A DNA stretch of 64,000 nucleotides from contig NZ_AUGL01000010.1 in the NCBI RefSeq assembly GCF_000422645.1, positions 120,141 through 184,140 on the forward strand. Reading direction: 5' to 3'. Below are positions 48,685-58,125 of the stretch, in pieces. The notes under the pieces are model-generated. The model was not told where the DNA came from. It saw only the letters and a list, made by a program, of their open reading frames with translations, and made no database searches. Origin of the DNA: Ferrimonas futtsuensis DSM 18154 (GTDB taxonomy: Bacteria; Pseudomonadota; Gammaproteobacteria; Enterobacterales; Shewanellaceae). The translations under genes were made by a program, and so were the position numbers. How positions within the stretch are numbered: the first letter of the stretch is position 1; every line of letters begins with the position of its first letter.

Positions 48685-50763
48685 CTAATCGATGTTATCC
48701 CGGTACAGATGAAAACCATTCTTAAAACACGTGCCGTCGCCCAGGTACCGACTCTTGCTCTCCGGCCCGACGATAAACTGCCCCGTTTCATCGATGATCG
48801 CCGCTTTCCAATACTCGTGAGTATTACTGCACTCTCCCTTATCGTATCGGGTATCAAAGGTCACAACGGCTCTGCCTCCAGAGAATGGCGCCGCAGTATC
48901 AAATTGTGGGCGGATCACCCATTCGCCATCGGGGTCGATATAGCCAAGGGGGTGGTCCTCACCTATGCGAACCGCGGCTTTACCCTCCGAAAATGGAGCA
49001 GAAGAGATAAATCTGGGCTGAATGACCCAGTGCCCATCGGAGCCGATATAGCCAAACAGACCATTCCGGCTTTGCTGAACCGATGCCAATCCTTCAGAAA
49101 AATCTTCCGCTTGCGCATACCCTGGCCTGACTATCCAGCGACCACGGTCATCGATAAAGCCAAAACCTTTGCGCCTTGTCCAAACCCGCGCCCTTCCCTC
49201 GGAAAAGGGATAGGCTTCATCAAATCTGCCGTCGAAAGCGATGTCGCCGCGGCCATCGATGTACTCATCGCTGCTGTAGTCACCGGGCAGTTTCTGAACA
49301 ACGGCCAGACCTTCAGAAAACGCGTCCATCTCTGCAAACTTTGGCAGAATGACCCAGCTTCCATCGGGGTTGATCATCCCCCATTTGTAATTGGACTCGA
49401 CTCGCGCCCGGCCTTCTGCAAAGTCTCTGGCATTGTCAAAGGCTGGCTCGATCACCCACTCACCCCGGGTATCAATGTAGCCATAGCGTTTGCTGCCATA
49501 CTCTCCCTCTCCAATAGCAGCAGCCAAGCCCTCTGAAAAACGTCTGGCACCCTCGAATTTCGGTGCAATCACCCAGTCACCGGCGAAGTTAATGTAGCCG
49601 TAGCGACGATCCTTGCCGCTACCCACAGAGGCCAGCGCCAACCCCTGATGAAAATTACCGGCAAAGCCAAACCGAGGGGGGATTACCCACTCCTGATGGA
49701 CAACACTTCTTTTGTACCCGTAGAGGCTGTGTGTCTTGTTGGCGTCTTCATCAAGCACAGGCACCAGAGTCTCTCCGGGCAAGGTGCGACTCTGAATCTC
49801 CCGGATCCGTTTTAGCAACAACGCATTCTCCTGGCGCGCCATCTCCCCCAAGCTGTGTTGCAGGTGCTCTAACGCCTTCTGCAGGTCTGACGCCTCTGAT
49901 TGCATTTGGGTCTCTATGTCACTGGAGATATATTCCCGCTCAAACTCCGCAAAGATGTCGTCCTCTTCCACTTGCACTGCGGTACTTAATGCGGCATCGA
50001 TTCGGTCAGCCTTCGCTCGGCTCAGTTTCTTTTCAGACTCCAGGCGCTGCTGTTCAAGCAGATACTCCGCGAAATGATAAAAGCTGGCAGAAAAGGCTAT
50101 CGGATAGGCGCGTACATGCTGCCTCTCACTCAACTCAAACCCATGCTGAAACAGCAGCTGCGCCTCCCGCTCTGGCAGATAAGCAAGCTGCTCAGCAATC
50201 AGCTTTTTCTGACTGGCTGAATGCATATTGGAAACCACACTCCGATTCCAGTTAGGGCTGCCTGGAGCATTGAACGAGAGCTCTGTCTCAGACAGGTCCC
50301 CAAGTGACGATTCCGCCAGTACTCCAGGGTCGAGAATCAACCCGTTGGCGGCCATCAACTCCGGCCTCAGTAGCAGTGTGTGGGTAGGACGCAAGATAGG
50401 CACCAACATCTTCAGCTGCACCGGTTTAATGGTCTTAACCACTGAGTCTGGCAGGCAATCGTAACTCTGTTTATCCGAGCATAAATCGAACCATCGATGC
50501 TCACCTGAACCTGTCGCCATGAGGTCGATACCACGCAAACGCCAACGGGCCTCACTGTAGATCACCGGCTCCCCCATCAACCCCCAGGCTTTCCAGCGCA
50601 ATTCAAGATCCATCACCAAGCTGGCGTGGGCATCAATGGGCTCTATGTACTGCATCGGAGAGTGCAAGCGCTCGAAGAGAATGATCCCTTTTGACTCCTG
50701 GGCCAGTCCAGGGAAGCAATGCAACAGGAGCAATAGAGCGATAAACCGGAGAGAGTTGGGCAC
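48685..50763 (-). CDS. Exported WG-repeat protein
   Basis: 692 aa. Signal peptide MPNSLRFIALLLLLHCFPGLAQ. The first half is of unknown type with a coiled coil (about 260-330). The second half (about 350-680) carries about eight WG (KWG/RYGYI) beta-repeats of the form GYI...G.WVI.P.F..A..FSEG.A.V, for example GYINFAGDWVIAPKFEGA and GYIDTRGEWVIEPAFDNA. WG repeats form beta-rich, presumably binding, domains. Lower G+C than the window average. With the following lipoprotein gene it forms a two-gene unit between matching terminators. Confidence 0.85.
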   Translation of the reverse strand: MPNSLRFIALLLLLHCFPGLAQESKGIILFERLHSPMQYIEPIDAHASLVMDLELRWKAWGLMGEPVIYSEARWRLRGIDLMATGSGEHRWFDLCSDKQSYDCLPDSVVKTIKPVQLKMLVPILRPTHTLLLRPELMAANGLILDPGVLAESSLGDLSETELSFNAPGSPNWNRSVVSNMHSASQKKLIAEQLAYLPEREAQLLFQHGFELSERQHVRAYPIAFSASFYHFAEYLLEQQRLESEKKLSRAKADRIDAALSTAVQVEEDDIFAEFEREYISSDIETQMQSEASDLQKALEHLQHSLGEMARQENALLLKRIREIQSRTLPGETLVPVLDEDANKTHSLYGYKRSVVHQEWVIPPRFGFAGNFHQGLALASVGSGKDRRYGYINFAGDWVIAPKFEGARRFSEGLAAAIGEGEYGSKRYGYIDTRGEWVIEPAFDNARDFAEGRARVESNYKWGMINPDGSWVILPKFAEMDAFSEGLAVVQKLPGDYSSDEYIDGRGDIAFDGRFDEAYPFSEGRARVWTRRKGFGFIDDRGRWIVRPGYAQAEDFSEGLASVQQSRNGLFGYIGSDGHWVIQPRFISSAPFSEGKAAVRIGEDHPLGYIDPDGEWVIRPQFDTAAPFSGGRAVVTFDTRYDKGECSNTHEYWKAAIIDETGQFIVGPESKSRYLGDGTCFKNGFHLYRDNID

Positions 50764-50929
50764 TGGAATCCACTTTCAGGCTGACATTAAGAGATGCTGT
50801 CCAGTGTATCCTTGGCTCCGCGCTGGACCGTTGACTCAGATCATCAGTGTTATCGGGATGTTTCAAGAAAAGGTGAGGCGATGGCAGGAACCCTATCGCG
50901 CCGCATAAGAAGGCGCTTCAGCCCAGAGA

Positions 50930-50961
50930 CGAAAAAGGCCCCGACTTTCGTCAGGGCCTTT
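50930..50961 (-). terminator. Terminator of tRNA-Leu(CAA); right copy of the 32-bp direct repeat
   Basis: Minus-strand stem AAAGGCCCTGAC / GTCGGGGCCTTT, loop GAAA, T-run; begins 10 bp after the tRNA 3' end. Matches 47421-47452 at 30 of 32 positions. Confidence 0.9.
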
Positions 50962-50970
50962 CTCTGTGTT

Positions 50971-51057
50971 TGGTACCGAGAGAGGGACTTGAACCCTCAA
51001 GGTGTCACCACCGGCGGATTTTGAATCCGCTGCGTCTACCAATTCCGCCACCTCGGC
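50971..51057 (-). tRNA. tRNA-Leu (CAA)
   Basis: 87 nt with encoded CCA. Starts GCCGAGGTGGCGGAATTGG, anticodon stem GCGGA/TCCGC with loop TTCAAAA (anticodon CAA), long class II variable arm, T-loop GTTCAAGTC. The acceptor ends with G-U at the first and seventh pairs. Confidence 0.96.
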
Positions 51058-51295
51058 TTAGAGGGTTTGCATTATAGACCCCCTGCGATTCGGCGCAACC
51101 CCCATTGCATCAACTGGATAGAATTCGTCCATGACACTCAGCCCCGCAATCTCGGCAGTTGTAGCCCCCGTTACACCTTCAGGATTCGTCTGTCTGATTC
51201 AAGGGGGATGCAGGTTAACTCGCCCATAATCTGTGCTAGCTTGGAGGGTGGTGCCAGTGAGGCGCCTCCATATTCCAAGGAGTCGGAGAACCAGT

Positions 51296-52522
51296 ATGGA
51301 CCTAGTCCTGGACGGCAACGTCCTCACCATCAGCCCCTTTTTCACCATCACCATCGGCATCTTCGTCCTGTTCGTAGGACGGCGCCTCAATGCCGGTGTC
51401 GGCTTTTTGCGGGAGTTCAGCATTCCGGAACCGGTCACCGGCGGTCTGCTGTTCTCTGTGCTGCTCACCCTGGTGTATGCGCTGACCTCCATCGAGGTGG
51501 CGTTCACCCTCAATGCCCGGGACGTCCTGCTGGTCTACTTCTTCACCACCATCGGCATCAATGCCAGCCTGGGGGACCTGCTCAAAGGGGGCAAGCCGCT
51601 GATCATCCTGCTGGCGGTCACCATAGGCTACATGGTGCTGCAAAATCTGACCGGCATCAGCGTCGCCGCCCTGTTTGGCCTGGGTGCGCCGGTGGGGCTG
51701 CTGGGCGGCAGCGTCTCCCTGATTGGCGGCCATGGCACCGCCATCGCCTGGGCCCCCTCCATCGGTGAACGCTTCGGCGTCACCAGCGCCATGGAGATCG
51801 GCATCGCCAGCGCCACCTTCGGCCTGATCCTGGCCAGCCTGATGGGTGGTCCCATCGCCAAATTCCTGATCTCCAGACACAACCTGAAACCCGCCGAGCA
51901 TGAACAGCCTAACGTCGGCCTGGCGGATGAGGACGACAGCCGCATCGACGCCTTCGACTTCCTCGATGCCATCTACGCCATCCACCTGTGCATCATCGCC
52001 GGTTTCTTGCTGAACGAAGGGATACAACAACTGGGGCTGCAACTGCCCCTGTTCGTCACCTGCCTGTTTGCCGGCATCGCCATCACCAACCTGATGCCCA
52101 AAAACTTTCCCCGCATCAGCGGCAGCCAGTGGCCCGCCCGCAAACCGGCCCTGGCGCTGATCGCCGACATCTCCCTGGGCACCTTCCTGGCGATGTCGCT
52201 GATGAGCATGCAGCTGTGGACCCTGGTGGACCTGGCCGGTCCCATCTTCGCCATCCTCGGCGCTCAGTTCCTGGTGGCCATCGCCATCAACCTGCTGGTG
52301 GTGTTCCCGGCCATGGGCAAAAACTACGACGCCGCCGTGGTGTGCGCCGGTTTCGGCGGCATCTCCCTGGGATCCACCCCCACCGCCATGGCCAACATGT
52401 CGGCGGTCTCCCACAAGTACGGCAACTCCCAGCTGGCCTTCATCGTGGTGCCGCTGGTGTGTGCCTTCTTCATCGACCTGGCCAACGCCCTGATGATCCC
52501 CTACTTCCTGAACAACTTCTAA
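51296..52522 (+). CDS. gltS: Sodium/glutamate symporter
   Basis: 408 aa inner-membrane carrier of the GltS family. Two inverted halves are visible, each with a Gly-rich re-entrant loop: GGSVSLIGGHGTAIAWAP and CAGFGGISLGSTPTAMANM. These are the GltS signatures. ATG 51296 (GGAG ten bases before) gives MDLVLDGNVLTISPF; the longer upstream frame lacks a good start. Likely monocistronic, closed by a bidirectional terminator. Confidence 0.95.
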   Translation: MDLVLDGNVLTISPFFTITIGIFVLFVGRRLNAGVGFLREFSIPEPVTGGLLFSVLLTLVYALTSIEVAFTLNARDVLLVYFFTTIGINASLGDLLKGGKPLIILLAVTIGYMVLQNLTGISVAALFGLGAPVGLLGGSVSLIGGHGTAIAWAPSIGERFGVTSAMEIGIASATFGLILASLMGGPIAKFLISRHNLKPAEHEQPNVGLADEDDSRIDAFDFLDAIYAIHLCIIAGFLLNEGIQQLGLQLPLFVTCLFAGIAITNLMPKNFPRISGSQWPARKPALALIADISLGTFLAMSLMSMQLWTLVDLAGPIFAILGAQFLVAIAINLLVVFPAMGKNYDAAVVCAGFGGISLGSTPTAMANMSAVSHKYGNSQLAFIVVPLVCAFFIDLANALMIPYFLNNF

Positions 52523-52540
52523 GGGGATACAGATATACAA

Positions 52541-52570
52541 AAAGCCCCGCTAGGTAGCGGGGCCTTTTTT
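52541..52570. terminator. Bidirectional terminator gltS / chemoreceptor gene
   Basis: GCCCCGCTA (52544-52552) / TAGCGGGGC (52555-52563), 2-nt loop, T-runs on both strands. Confidence 0.93.
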
Positions 52571-52584
52571 AACGGTGCAGCGGG

Positions 52585-54261
52585 TTAGACCTTGAACTGG
52601 CCCACCAGCTGTCGCAGCTTCTGACCGGACATCCCCAGTTGGTCGGAGATCTGGGCAGACTCCTCGCTGGCGTGCACCAGCTCGCCAACGATGTCGCGAA
52701 TGGCCACCATGTTGCGGTTGATCTCCTCGGTCACCGAGCTCTGCTCGGTGGCGGCGGTGGCGATCTGACTGGTCATGTCGTTGATCTCATTTACCGCGCC
52801 GGAGACCGCATTCAGGCTGGTGGTGATCTCCGAGGAGGAGCTCACCGTGATCTCACAGTTCTGCTGGCTGTTGCTCATGGTCTCTACCGCCTTGGATACA
52901 GACTGATGCAGCTCATCCAGCATCTCCTTGATCTCCAGGGTACTGGTCTGGGTACGGCTGGCCAGGCCCCGGACCTCATCGGCCACCACCGCGAAGCCGC
53001 GACCCTGGTCACCGGCCCGGGCAGCCTCGATGGCCGCGTTCAGGGCCAGCAGGTTGGTCTGATCGGCGATGTCGCCAATCACCCCGAGGACACTGTGGAT
53101 CTTAGTGGACTGCTCATTGAGGCGGTCGATGTGCTGAGCCGCCAGGTCCACCTCACCCACCAGGGCGTTGATAGAGGTCACCGAGTGGCCCAGCTTGTTC
53201 TGTGCGGTGCCGGCGTCGTCGGCGGCGGCCTGGGTAGCGTCCGCCACCTGGTTGGCGTTACCGGCAATCTGGGCGGCGGCGGTGCTCATCTCGGTCACCG
53301 CGGTCACCACCTGCTCGGTCTCATCGTTGTGAGTGGCCAGCTGACGGCTGATGGTGCCGGTCTGATCGTTGATGCTGTCCACCGCCATGCCCACCTGCTC
53401 GGTGGCATCGGCGACTTCGCGGATGGTCTCCTGCAGCTTGGAGGTAAACTGGTTGAACGCTTCACCGAGCTGGGCAATCTCATCCTGGCCTTTCACCTCC
53501 AGGCGCTTGGTCAGGTCACCCTCACCCTGGGCGATCTCCTGCAGGGTCACCAGCATGGCGTTCACCGGTGCCACGGTGCGGCGGGAGACATAGATGATGG
53601 CGATAATGGCCAGGGCCATGATGCCGAGGGAGATCATGATGTTGGTCAGGGTCTCCTCCTGGGCACGGGCTTCGGCGTCCACACGGAAGGCATCCACCGC
53701 GGCATCAATCTCATCCACGTAAACACCGGTACCCAGCCACCAGCCGTATTCATTCAGCGGCTCAACCCAGCTCACCTTCTCCACCAGCTTGTCGCTGCCC
53801 GGTTTCTGATAGAAGTAGGAGGAGGTGCCACCACCGGCCTTGGCGGCGTTGATCAGCTCGACGATGAAGGGGGTGCCATTGGGATCTTTCAGGTGGATAA
53901 GGTTCTTGCCCTCAACCTCAGGTTTGAGGGCGTGGAACATGTTGGTGCCTTCCATGTCGTAGAGGAAGAAGTAGCCGCCGTCGCCGAATTTCACCTGGGT
54001 CAGGGTGTCACGCACCACATCCAGGGGCTCCCTGTGGGGCTGTGCCTTGATCTGATTACGGACGGTGCCAATGGCGATGGTCACCGCGTCTTTTACCTGG
54101 GCCATCTTCTCGTGGCGCAGGTCTTCGGTAAAGGTCGCCACCTGCTTCTCAAGGGTCTGTTCCTTGAAGTAAATGGAGCCTGCAGTCACCACCACCAGGG
54201 TAATCACCAGGGGCAGGGTTGCCAGGAGCAACATCTTTCCCATCAATCCGAGTCGCTTCAT
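52585..54261 (-). CDS. Methyl-accepting chemotaxis protein with single Cache domain
   Basis: 558 aa. TM1 near residues 10-30, periplasmic sCache_2-type sensor ([33 protein letters not shown]), TM2 ([18 protein letters not shown]), HAMP, then the long signalling coiled coil with the hairpin tip [19 protein letters not shown]. Cache_2 receptors commonly detect organic acids. No pentapeptide for CheR binding is seen at the C-terminus (ends [10 protein letters not shown]). Single gene. Confidence 0.95.
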   Translation of the reverse strand: MKRLGLMGKMLLLATLPLVITLVVVTAGSIYFKEQTLEKQVATFTEDLRHEKMAQVKDAVTIAIGTVRNQIKAQPHREPLDVVRDTLTQVKFGDGGYFFLYDMEGTNMFHALKPEVEGKNLIHLKDPNGTPFIVELINAAKAGGGTSSYFYQKPGSDKLVEKVSWVEPLNEYGWWLGTGVYVDEIDAAVDAFRVDAEARAQEETLTNIMISLGIMALAIIAIIYVSRRTVAPVNAMLVTLQEIAQGEGDLTKRLEVKGQDEIAQLGEAFNQFTSKLQETIREVADATEQVGMAVDSINDQTGTISRQLATHNDETEQVVTAVTEMSTAAAQIAGNANQVADATQAAADDAGTAQNKLGHSVTSINALVGEVDLAAQHIDRLNEQSTKIHSVLGVIGDIADQTNLLALNAAIEAARAGDQGRGFAVVADEVRGLASRTQTSTLEIKEMLDELHQSVSKAVETMSNSQQNCEITVSSSSEITTSLNAVSGAVNEINDMTSQIATAATEQSSVTEEINRNMVAIRDIVGELVHASEESAQISDQLGMSGQKLRQLVGQFKV

Positions 54262-54847
54262 ATATCTTCTCCACCTACTGCAGCAACTGATTTAGTTACA
54301 CGGCCGACAAAATGTCGAGAGAGCTCTCTCGGAGACGGCCAATTGGGGTGATCCATTCGACAGAATGCATCTAAATCTCGAACACGGTTTATGTGACTGA
54401 TTTAAGACGATTCAATGCTGGGCACATCCTTGATATCGGCCAGTGAACTCCATTCTTGACAGAGATCCAACCAGCCAACTTGCCCTTCTCACGGGGCGCC
54501 CAGGCGAAGCAAAAATCAATTATTTCTATTTCAGTGAGTTACAGAAAACGCATTGTACAAAGGAAAAGCGACTTAACTTCGACTTAACTTAATGCCGAAA
54601 TAAAGATGCAATTCACCTGCATCATTTTTGCACAAACATCAATAGAGTGCATTAACTGGGTAACAAGAATGTCACGTTTTTTGTGCGCCGCAACCACCTC
54701 AACTTCGACGCAAGTTCGGGATCACGGAATTAGCCATTACCCCGGCAGGGTCACACTTTCTTACGATAAAGCGAGAGATTTATCACAAACTGCGTAACCC
54801 CCTCTTTCTCTGGTAAACTGCCGCCAGAACTCGAAGTAGGACACATT
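54262..54847. promoter_or_regulatory. Divergent intergenic region chemoreceptor / RDD gene
   Basis: 586 bp without a supportable gene, A+T-rich at 54520-54700. A perfect palindrome CGAGAGAGCTCTCTCG lies at 54316-54331, next to a small CGAC/GTCG hairpin, in the chemoreceptor leader. An extended -10 TGGTAAACT at 54811-54819 probably drives the RDD gene. Confidence 0.45.
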
Positions 54848-55345
54848 ATGCATCCCCACGCCAATGCCCCCAGAGCCAGCCTGAAACGCCGCCTGGCCAC
54901 CCTGATCTACGATACCCTGGTCGCCCTTGCCATCTACATGGCGGTGGGCGCCCTGTTCTTCGCCCTATTCGGCATTCTGGTGGCCAACGGCATGGTGGAT
55001 ACCCTGGGGCAGGAGCACGCCGTCGACGTCCTCCAGCACAGCGCGTTCTGGACGCTGATCAATGAGTTGTTCAAGTTGGGCGGTGTCATCGCCTTCTTCT
55101 GCTACTTCTGGCACAAGTCCGGGCAAACCATCGGCATGCGTGCCTGGCGGCTGAAGCTGCAGAACACCGACGGCAGCCTCATCAGCTGGCAACAGGGCCT
55201 GGTGCGCACCCTCACTTCCGCCTTTGGGCTGATGGTCCTGACCATGCTGCTGAGCTCAGACAAGCGCGCCCTGCACGACAAGTGGAGCCACAGCGAAATG
55301 GTGGAATTGACCCTGGAGCAAAATCGGGCTCGCATGGGCTCCTGA
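54848..55345 (+). CDS. RDD family membrane protein
   Basis: 165 aa with three TM helices. N-terminal KRRLATLIYDTLVALAIYM carries the R..D pattern of RDD, and GMRAWRLKLQNTDG with DKRALHDKWS closes the family motif set. Function of RDD proteins is mostly unknown (some are Na+/H+ or K+/H+ antiporters). A YeaQ-type gene follows. Confidence 0.9.
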   Translation: MHPHANAPRASLKRRLATLIYDTLVALAIYMAVGALFFALFGILVANGMVDTLGQEHAVDVLQHSAFWTLINELFKLGGVIAFFCYFWHKSGQTIGMRAWRLKLQNTDGSLISWQQGLVRTLTSAFGLMVLTMLLSSDKRALHDKWSHSEMVELTLEQNRARMGS

Positions 55346-55400
55346 TAGGGCTATGCTGAAAGGTGGCGCGCCATTGGCGCGTCGCACCTTAGGAGGTCCC

Positions 55401-55646
55401 ATGGTGATCCTGACCTGGATGGTGGCCGGCGTACTGGTAGGCGGCTGGGCACTGTGGACTCTTAGAGGCACCCGGGGATGTGGCCCCTCTCTGACAATTG
55501 GTTTGGCCGTTGGAGGTGCCATTTTTGGTGGCTATCTAACCCAGGTGTTTCAGATTACAGCCGGCGATAGTGTCGGACTTTTGGGAACCATGATCGCCCT
55601 GACCTGTGCTGTCATGGTAATGATCGCCTACCACAAAATGACGTAA
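55401..55646 (+). CDS. GlsB/YeaQ/YmgE-like small membrane protein
   Basis: 81 aa from ATG 55401 with a near-perfect ribosome site (AGGAGGT). Three hydrophobic Gly-rich segments (MVAGVLVGGWALW, IGLAVGGAIFGGYL, GTMIALTCAVMVMIAY), as in the transglycosylase-associated/YeaQ family of stress membrane proteins. The match is by hydrophobic pattern, not diagnostic motifs, so it is moderate. Confidence 0.6.
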   Translation: MVILTWMVAGVLVGGWALWTLRGTRGCGPSLTIGLAVGGAIFGGYLTQVFQITAGDSVGLLGTMIALTCAVMVMIAYHKMT

Positions 55647-55650
55647 ATCC

Positions 55651-55676
55651 AAGAGGGAGCCCCGGGGCTCCCTCTT
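55651..55676. terminator. Perfect 26-bp palindromic hairpin between convergent genes
   Basis: AAGAGGGAGCCCC and its exact complement meet at 55663/55664. It lies between the GlsB-like gene (+) and lptG (-). T-runs are only two bases long, so it may act as a weak terminator or a 3'-end stabiliser for both. Confidence 0.6.
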
Positions 55677-55718
55677 CCAGTTCTGGCCCGGCCTGTGTTG
55701 GCCCTGGCCGGGATGGGG

Positions 55719-56783
55719 CTATCGCCGCTGCAACAGATAGATGGCCACACCGGCAAACAGCATGGAGGGCAGAAACGCCCCCAGGAAGGGCGGCAGGTTG
55801 GCCACCAGGCTCATGGGGCCGAAAATCTCGCTGGCCAGATAGAAACTGAAGCCGGTCACCACCCCCAGCAGGATGCGCGCCCCCATGGTCACGCTGCGCA
55901 GCGGACCAAAGATGAAGGAGAGCGCCAACAGCATCATCACCGCCACGGTCACCGGCTGCCCCACCTTACGCCACAGCGCCAGCTGATAGCGGGTCGGGTC
56001 CTGCTGGTTCACCTTGAGGTAATCCAGGTAATCCAGCAAACCGCTGATGGAGAGCGACTCGGGGTGCACCGTCACCACCTGCAACTTGTCCGGCGTCAGG
56101 GTGGACTTCCAGCGATCCTGTTCCCGCTCGGTCACCGTCACCTGCTTCTCCTCCATCAGGGTGTCGGTGATGTCGATGATGCGCCAGGCATCGCCGTCAA
56201 ACACCGCCTGTTTGGCGAAGGTCACCTTATCCAGATTGCGGGACTTGTCGAAGTGGTAGATGGTGACGTTCTGCAGATGACCGGTATCCTGCACCGTGCC
56301 GATGTTGACGAAACTGTCCCCATCCTTGGCCCAGGAGCCGCGGGCCCCCCCAATCAGGTTGCCTCCGGAGATCTTTTGCGCCTTCATCTCCCGGGCGGTG
56401 GCCTCGGACGCCGGCGCCACGTACTCCCCCACCAGCATGATGGTCAGCATCAAGGGTACCGCGGTCTTCATTACCGACAGGGTGATCTGAAACTTGGACA
56501 TCCCCGCCGCCTGCATCACCACCAGCTCGGAACTGGAGGCCAGCATGCCGATGCCGATCAGGGCGCCCAGCATGGCGGCAATGGGGAAGAACATCTCGAT
56601 GTCCCGGGGCACCAGGAACAGCACGTAGAGGCCCACATCGAAGATGTCGAAGTCACCACGGCCGACGTAGCGCAACTGGTCCACAAACTTGATCAGCCCG
56701 GAGAGACCAGCCAGCACCAGCAGGCACAGGGCCGAGGTGTTGATGATGGTGCGGCCGATGTAGAGGTCGAGGATCTTGATCAT
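55719..56783 (-). CDS. lptG: LPS export ABC transporter permease LptG
   Basis: 354 aa, six TM helices with a large periplasmic beta-jellyroll between TM3 and TM4 (about 130-270). Starts MIKILDLYIGRTIINTSALC, as in E. coli LptG; the longer frame upstream is inside lptF. With LptF and LptB extracts LPS from the inner membrane. ATG overlaps the lptF stop (TGATG). Confidence 0.95.
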   Translation of the reverse strand: MIKILDLYIGRTIINTSALCLLVLAGLSGLIKFVDQLRYVGRGDFDIFDVGLYVLFLVPRDIEMFFPIAAMLGALIGIGMLASSSELVVMQAAGMSKFQITLSVMKTAVPLMLTIMLVGEYVAPASEATAREMKAQKISGGNLIGGARGSWAKDGDSFVNIGTVQDTGHLQNVTIYHFDKSRNLDKVTFAKQAVFDGDAWRIIDITDTLMEEKQVTVTEREQDRWKSTLTPDKLQVVTVHPESLSISGLLDYLDYLKVNQQDPTRYQLALWRKVGQPVTVAVMMLLALSFIFGPLRSVTMGARILLGVVTGFSFYLASEIFGPMSLVANLPPFLGAFLPSMLFAGVAIYLLQRR

Positions 56784-57883
56784 CACTTGGCCCTCACCAG
56801 CTTGGCGGCAATCTTCTTGCCGGTTGGCCGGCCCTTGCCGACCAACACCACCCCAATCACCAGGGCCGCCAGGTGGATGCCCCACATGCCGATGGCAGCC
56901 GGGATCACCTGATCCTCAATCGCCTTGCGGCCAGCCATCATCAGGGCAAAATAACCCAGGTACATCAGGATCGCCGGCATCATCTTGGCAAATTTCCCCT
57001 GACGCACATTGGTGCGGGCCATGGGCACCGCAATCAGGGTCAGCAGGGGAATGGCGATGGGCACCGCCAGCCGCCAGTGGATCTCCGCCCAGGCGTGGGG
57101 CGTGCCCTCGTCCAGCAGCTGCTGCATGGAGTAGGCGGACAGCTTACGCCGCTTCTTATCCACCTCCTGCTCGCGGATCTCCATCTGATAGGTATCGAAG
57201 CCTATCTGATTGGACTCGGGGGAGCCGGCCACCATGTTGTAACGGGTTCCCTCACTCAGCTGCAGTCGCTGGGAGCCGTCACGCTCCTCCACCATGGCGC
57301 CGCCGTTGGCCATCACGATGGAGGTTTCACTGTCCGGCTGATCATTGGGGGGCAGCATGGCCACGAACACGTTCTCCAGCTTGCCCTTAGACAAGCCTTC
57401 CACGTAGATCACCGCCTTGCCGTTGGACGCCTGCTGGAACCGGCCCTGCACCAGGGCCGCCAGCCCCGCCTCGGACTCGGCCTTCTCCAGCACCTGGTAC
57501 TCCGTCTCCTTGGCCCAGGGCGCCACCTTGATGGAGATAAATCCGGAGACGATCGCCATGATCAGCGCCAGCACCAGGGTCACCCGGGTGACGTACCACT
57601 CGGACACCCCCACGGCGTGCAACACCGTCATCTCACTGTCGGCGTAGAGACGGCCGTGTGCCAGCAGGATCCCCAGAAACAGGGAGAGCGGCAAGATAAG
57701 CGCCAAGAGTTCGGGCATATTCAGCGCCACCAGGGTGGTGATCAGCTTCCCAGGAAGCTGACCTTCGGCGGCGTCCGCCAGGATGCGAACGAACTGTTGA
57801 CTTACGAAAATGGAAACCAGCACGGCCAGCACGGCAATCTGTGCTCTGAACGCTTCCTTCAACAAGTAGCGAAAGATAATCAA
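56783..57883 (-). CDS. lptF: LPS export ABC transporter permease LptF
   Basis: 366 aa, same fold as LptG: MIIFRYLLKEAFRAQIAVLAVL, TM cluster, periplasmic jellyroll, then the final helices (MARTNVRQGKFAKMMPAILMYLGYF, in parts). Length equals E. coli LptF (366). Divergent from pepA, as in E. coli. Confidence 0.95.
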   Translation of the reverse strand: MIIFRYLLKEAFRAQIAVLAVLVSIFVSQQFVRILADAAEGQLPGKLITTLVALNMPELLALILPLSLFLGILLAHGRLYADSEMTVLHAVGVSEWYVTRVTLVLALIMAIVSGFISIKVAPWAKETEYQVLEKAESEAGLAALVQGRFQQASNGKAVIYVEGLSKGKLENVFVAMLPPNDQPDSETSIVMANGGAMVEERDGSQRLQLSEGTRYNMVAGSPESNQIGFDTYQMEIREQEVDKKRRKLSAYSMQQLLDEGTPHAWAEIHWRLAVPIAIPLLTLIAVPMARTNVRQGKFAKMMPAILMYLGYFALMMAGRKAIEDQVIPAAIGMWGIHLAALVIGVVLVGKGRPTGKKIAAKLVRAK

Positions 57884-58125
57884 AGTCTGTGCTCAACTAG
57901 CAAACTTGTAATTTCTCTGGAAACGAGACGTTATTTAAGTAAACTGGTTACTTTCAGATGTTTTTGTAACCAGCCCGGGCCCTTATCCCCTATTATTTAA
58001 GGGGGCAACATCGGGACGGACCCCAGTTTAGCAGATGGAGTTCCGCAATGATGCTGTCAGGAGCCGATAAAGGGGCCATTATCTAACAATTCATACGCTT
58101 TGTCTTTACGAAACCGGGAGATGGC
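57884..58125. promoter_or_regulatory. Divergent promoter region lptF / pepA
   Basis: 242 bp with both promoters; no clear operator recognised. Confidence 0.4.

Noticed and set aside
54429..54440. Short word GGGCACATCCT shared with repeat copy B
   Set aside because: Eleven bases only; expected by chance in a window this size.
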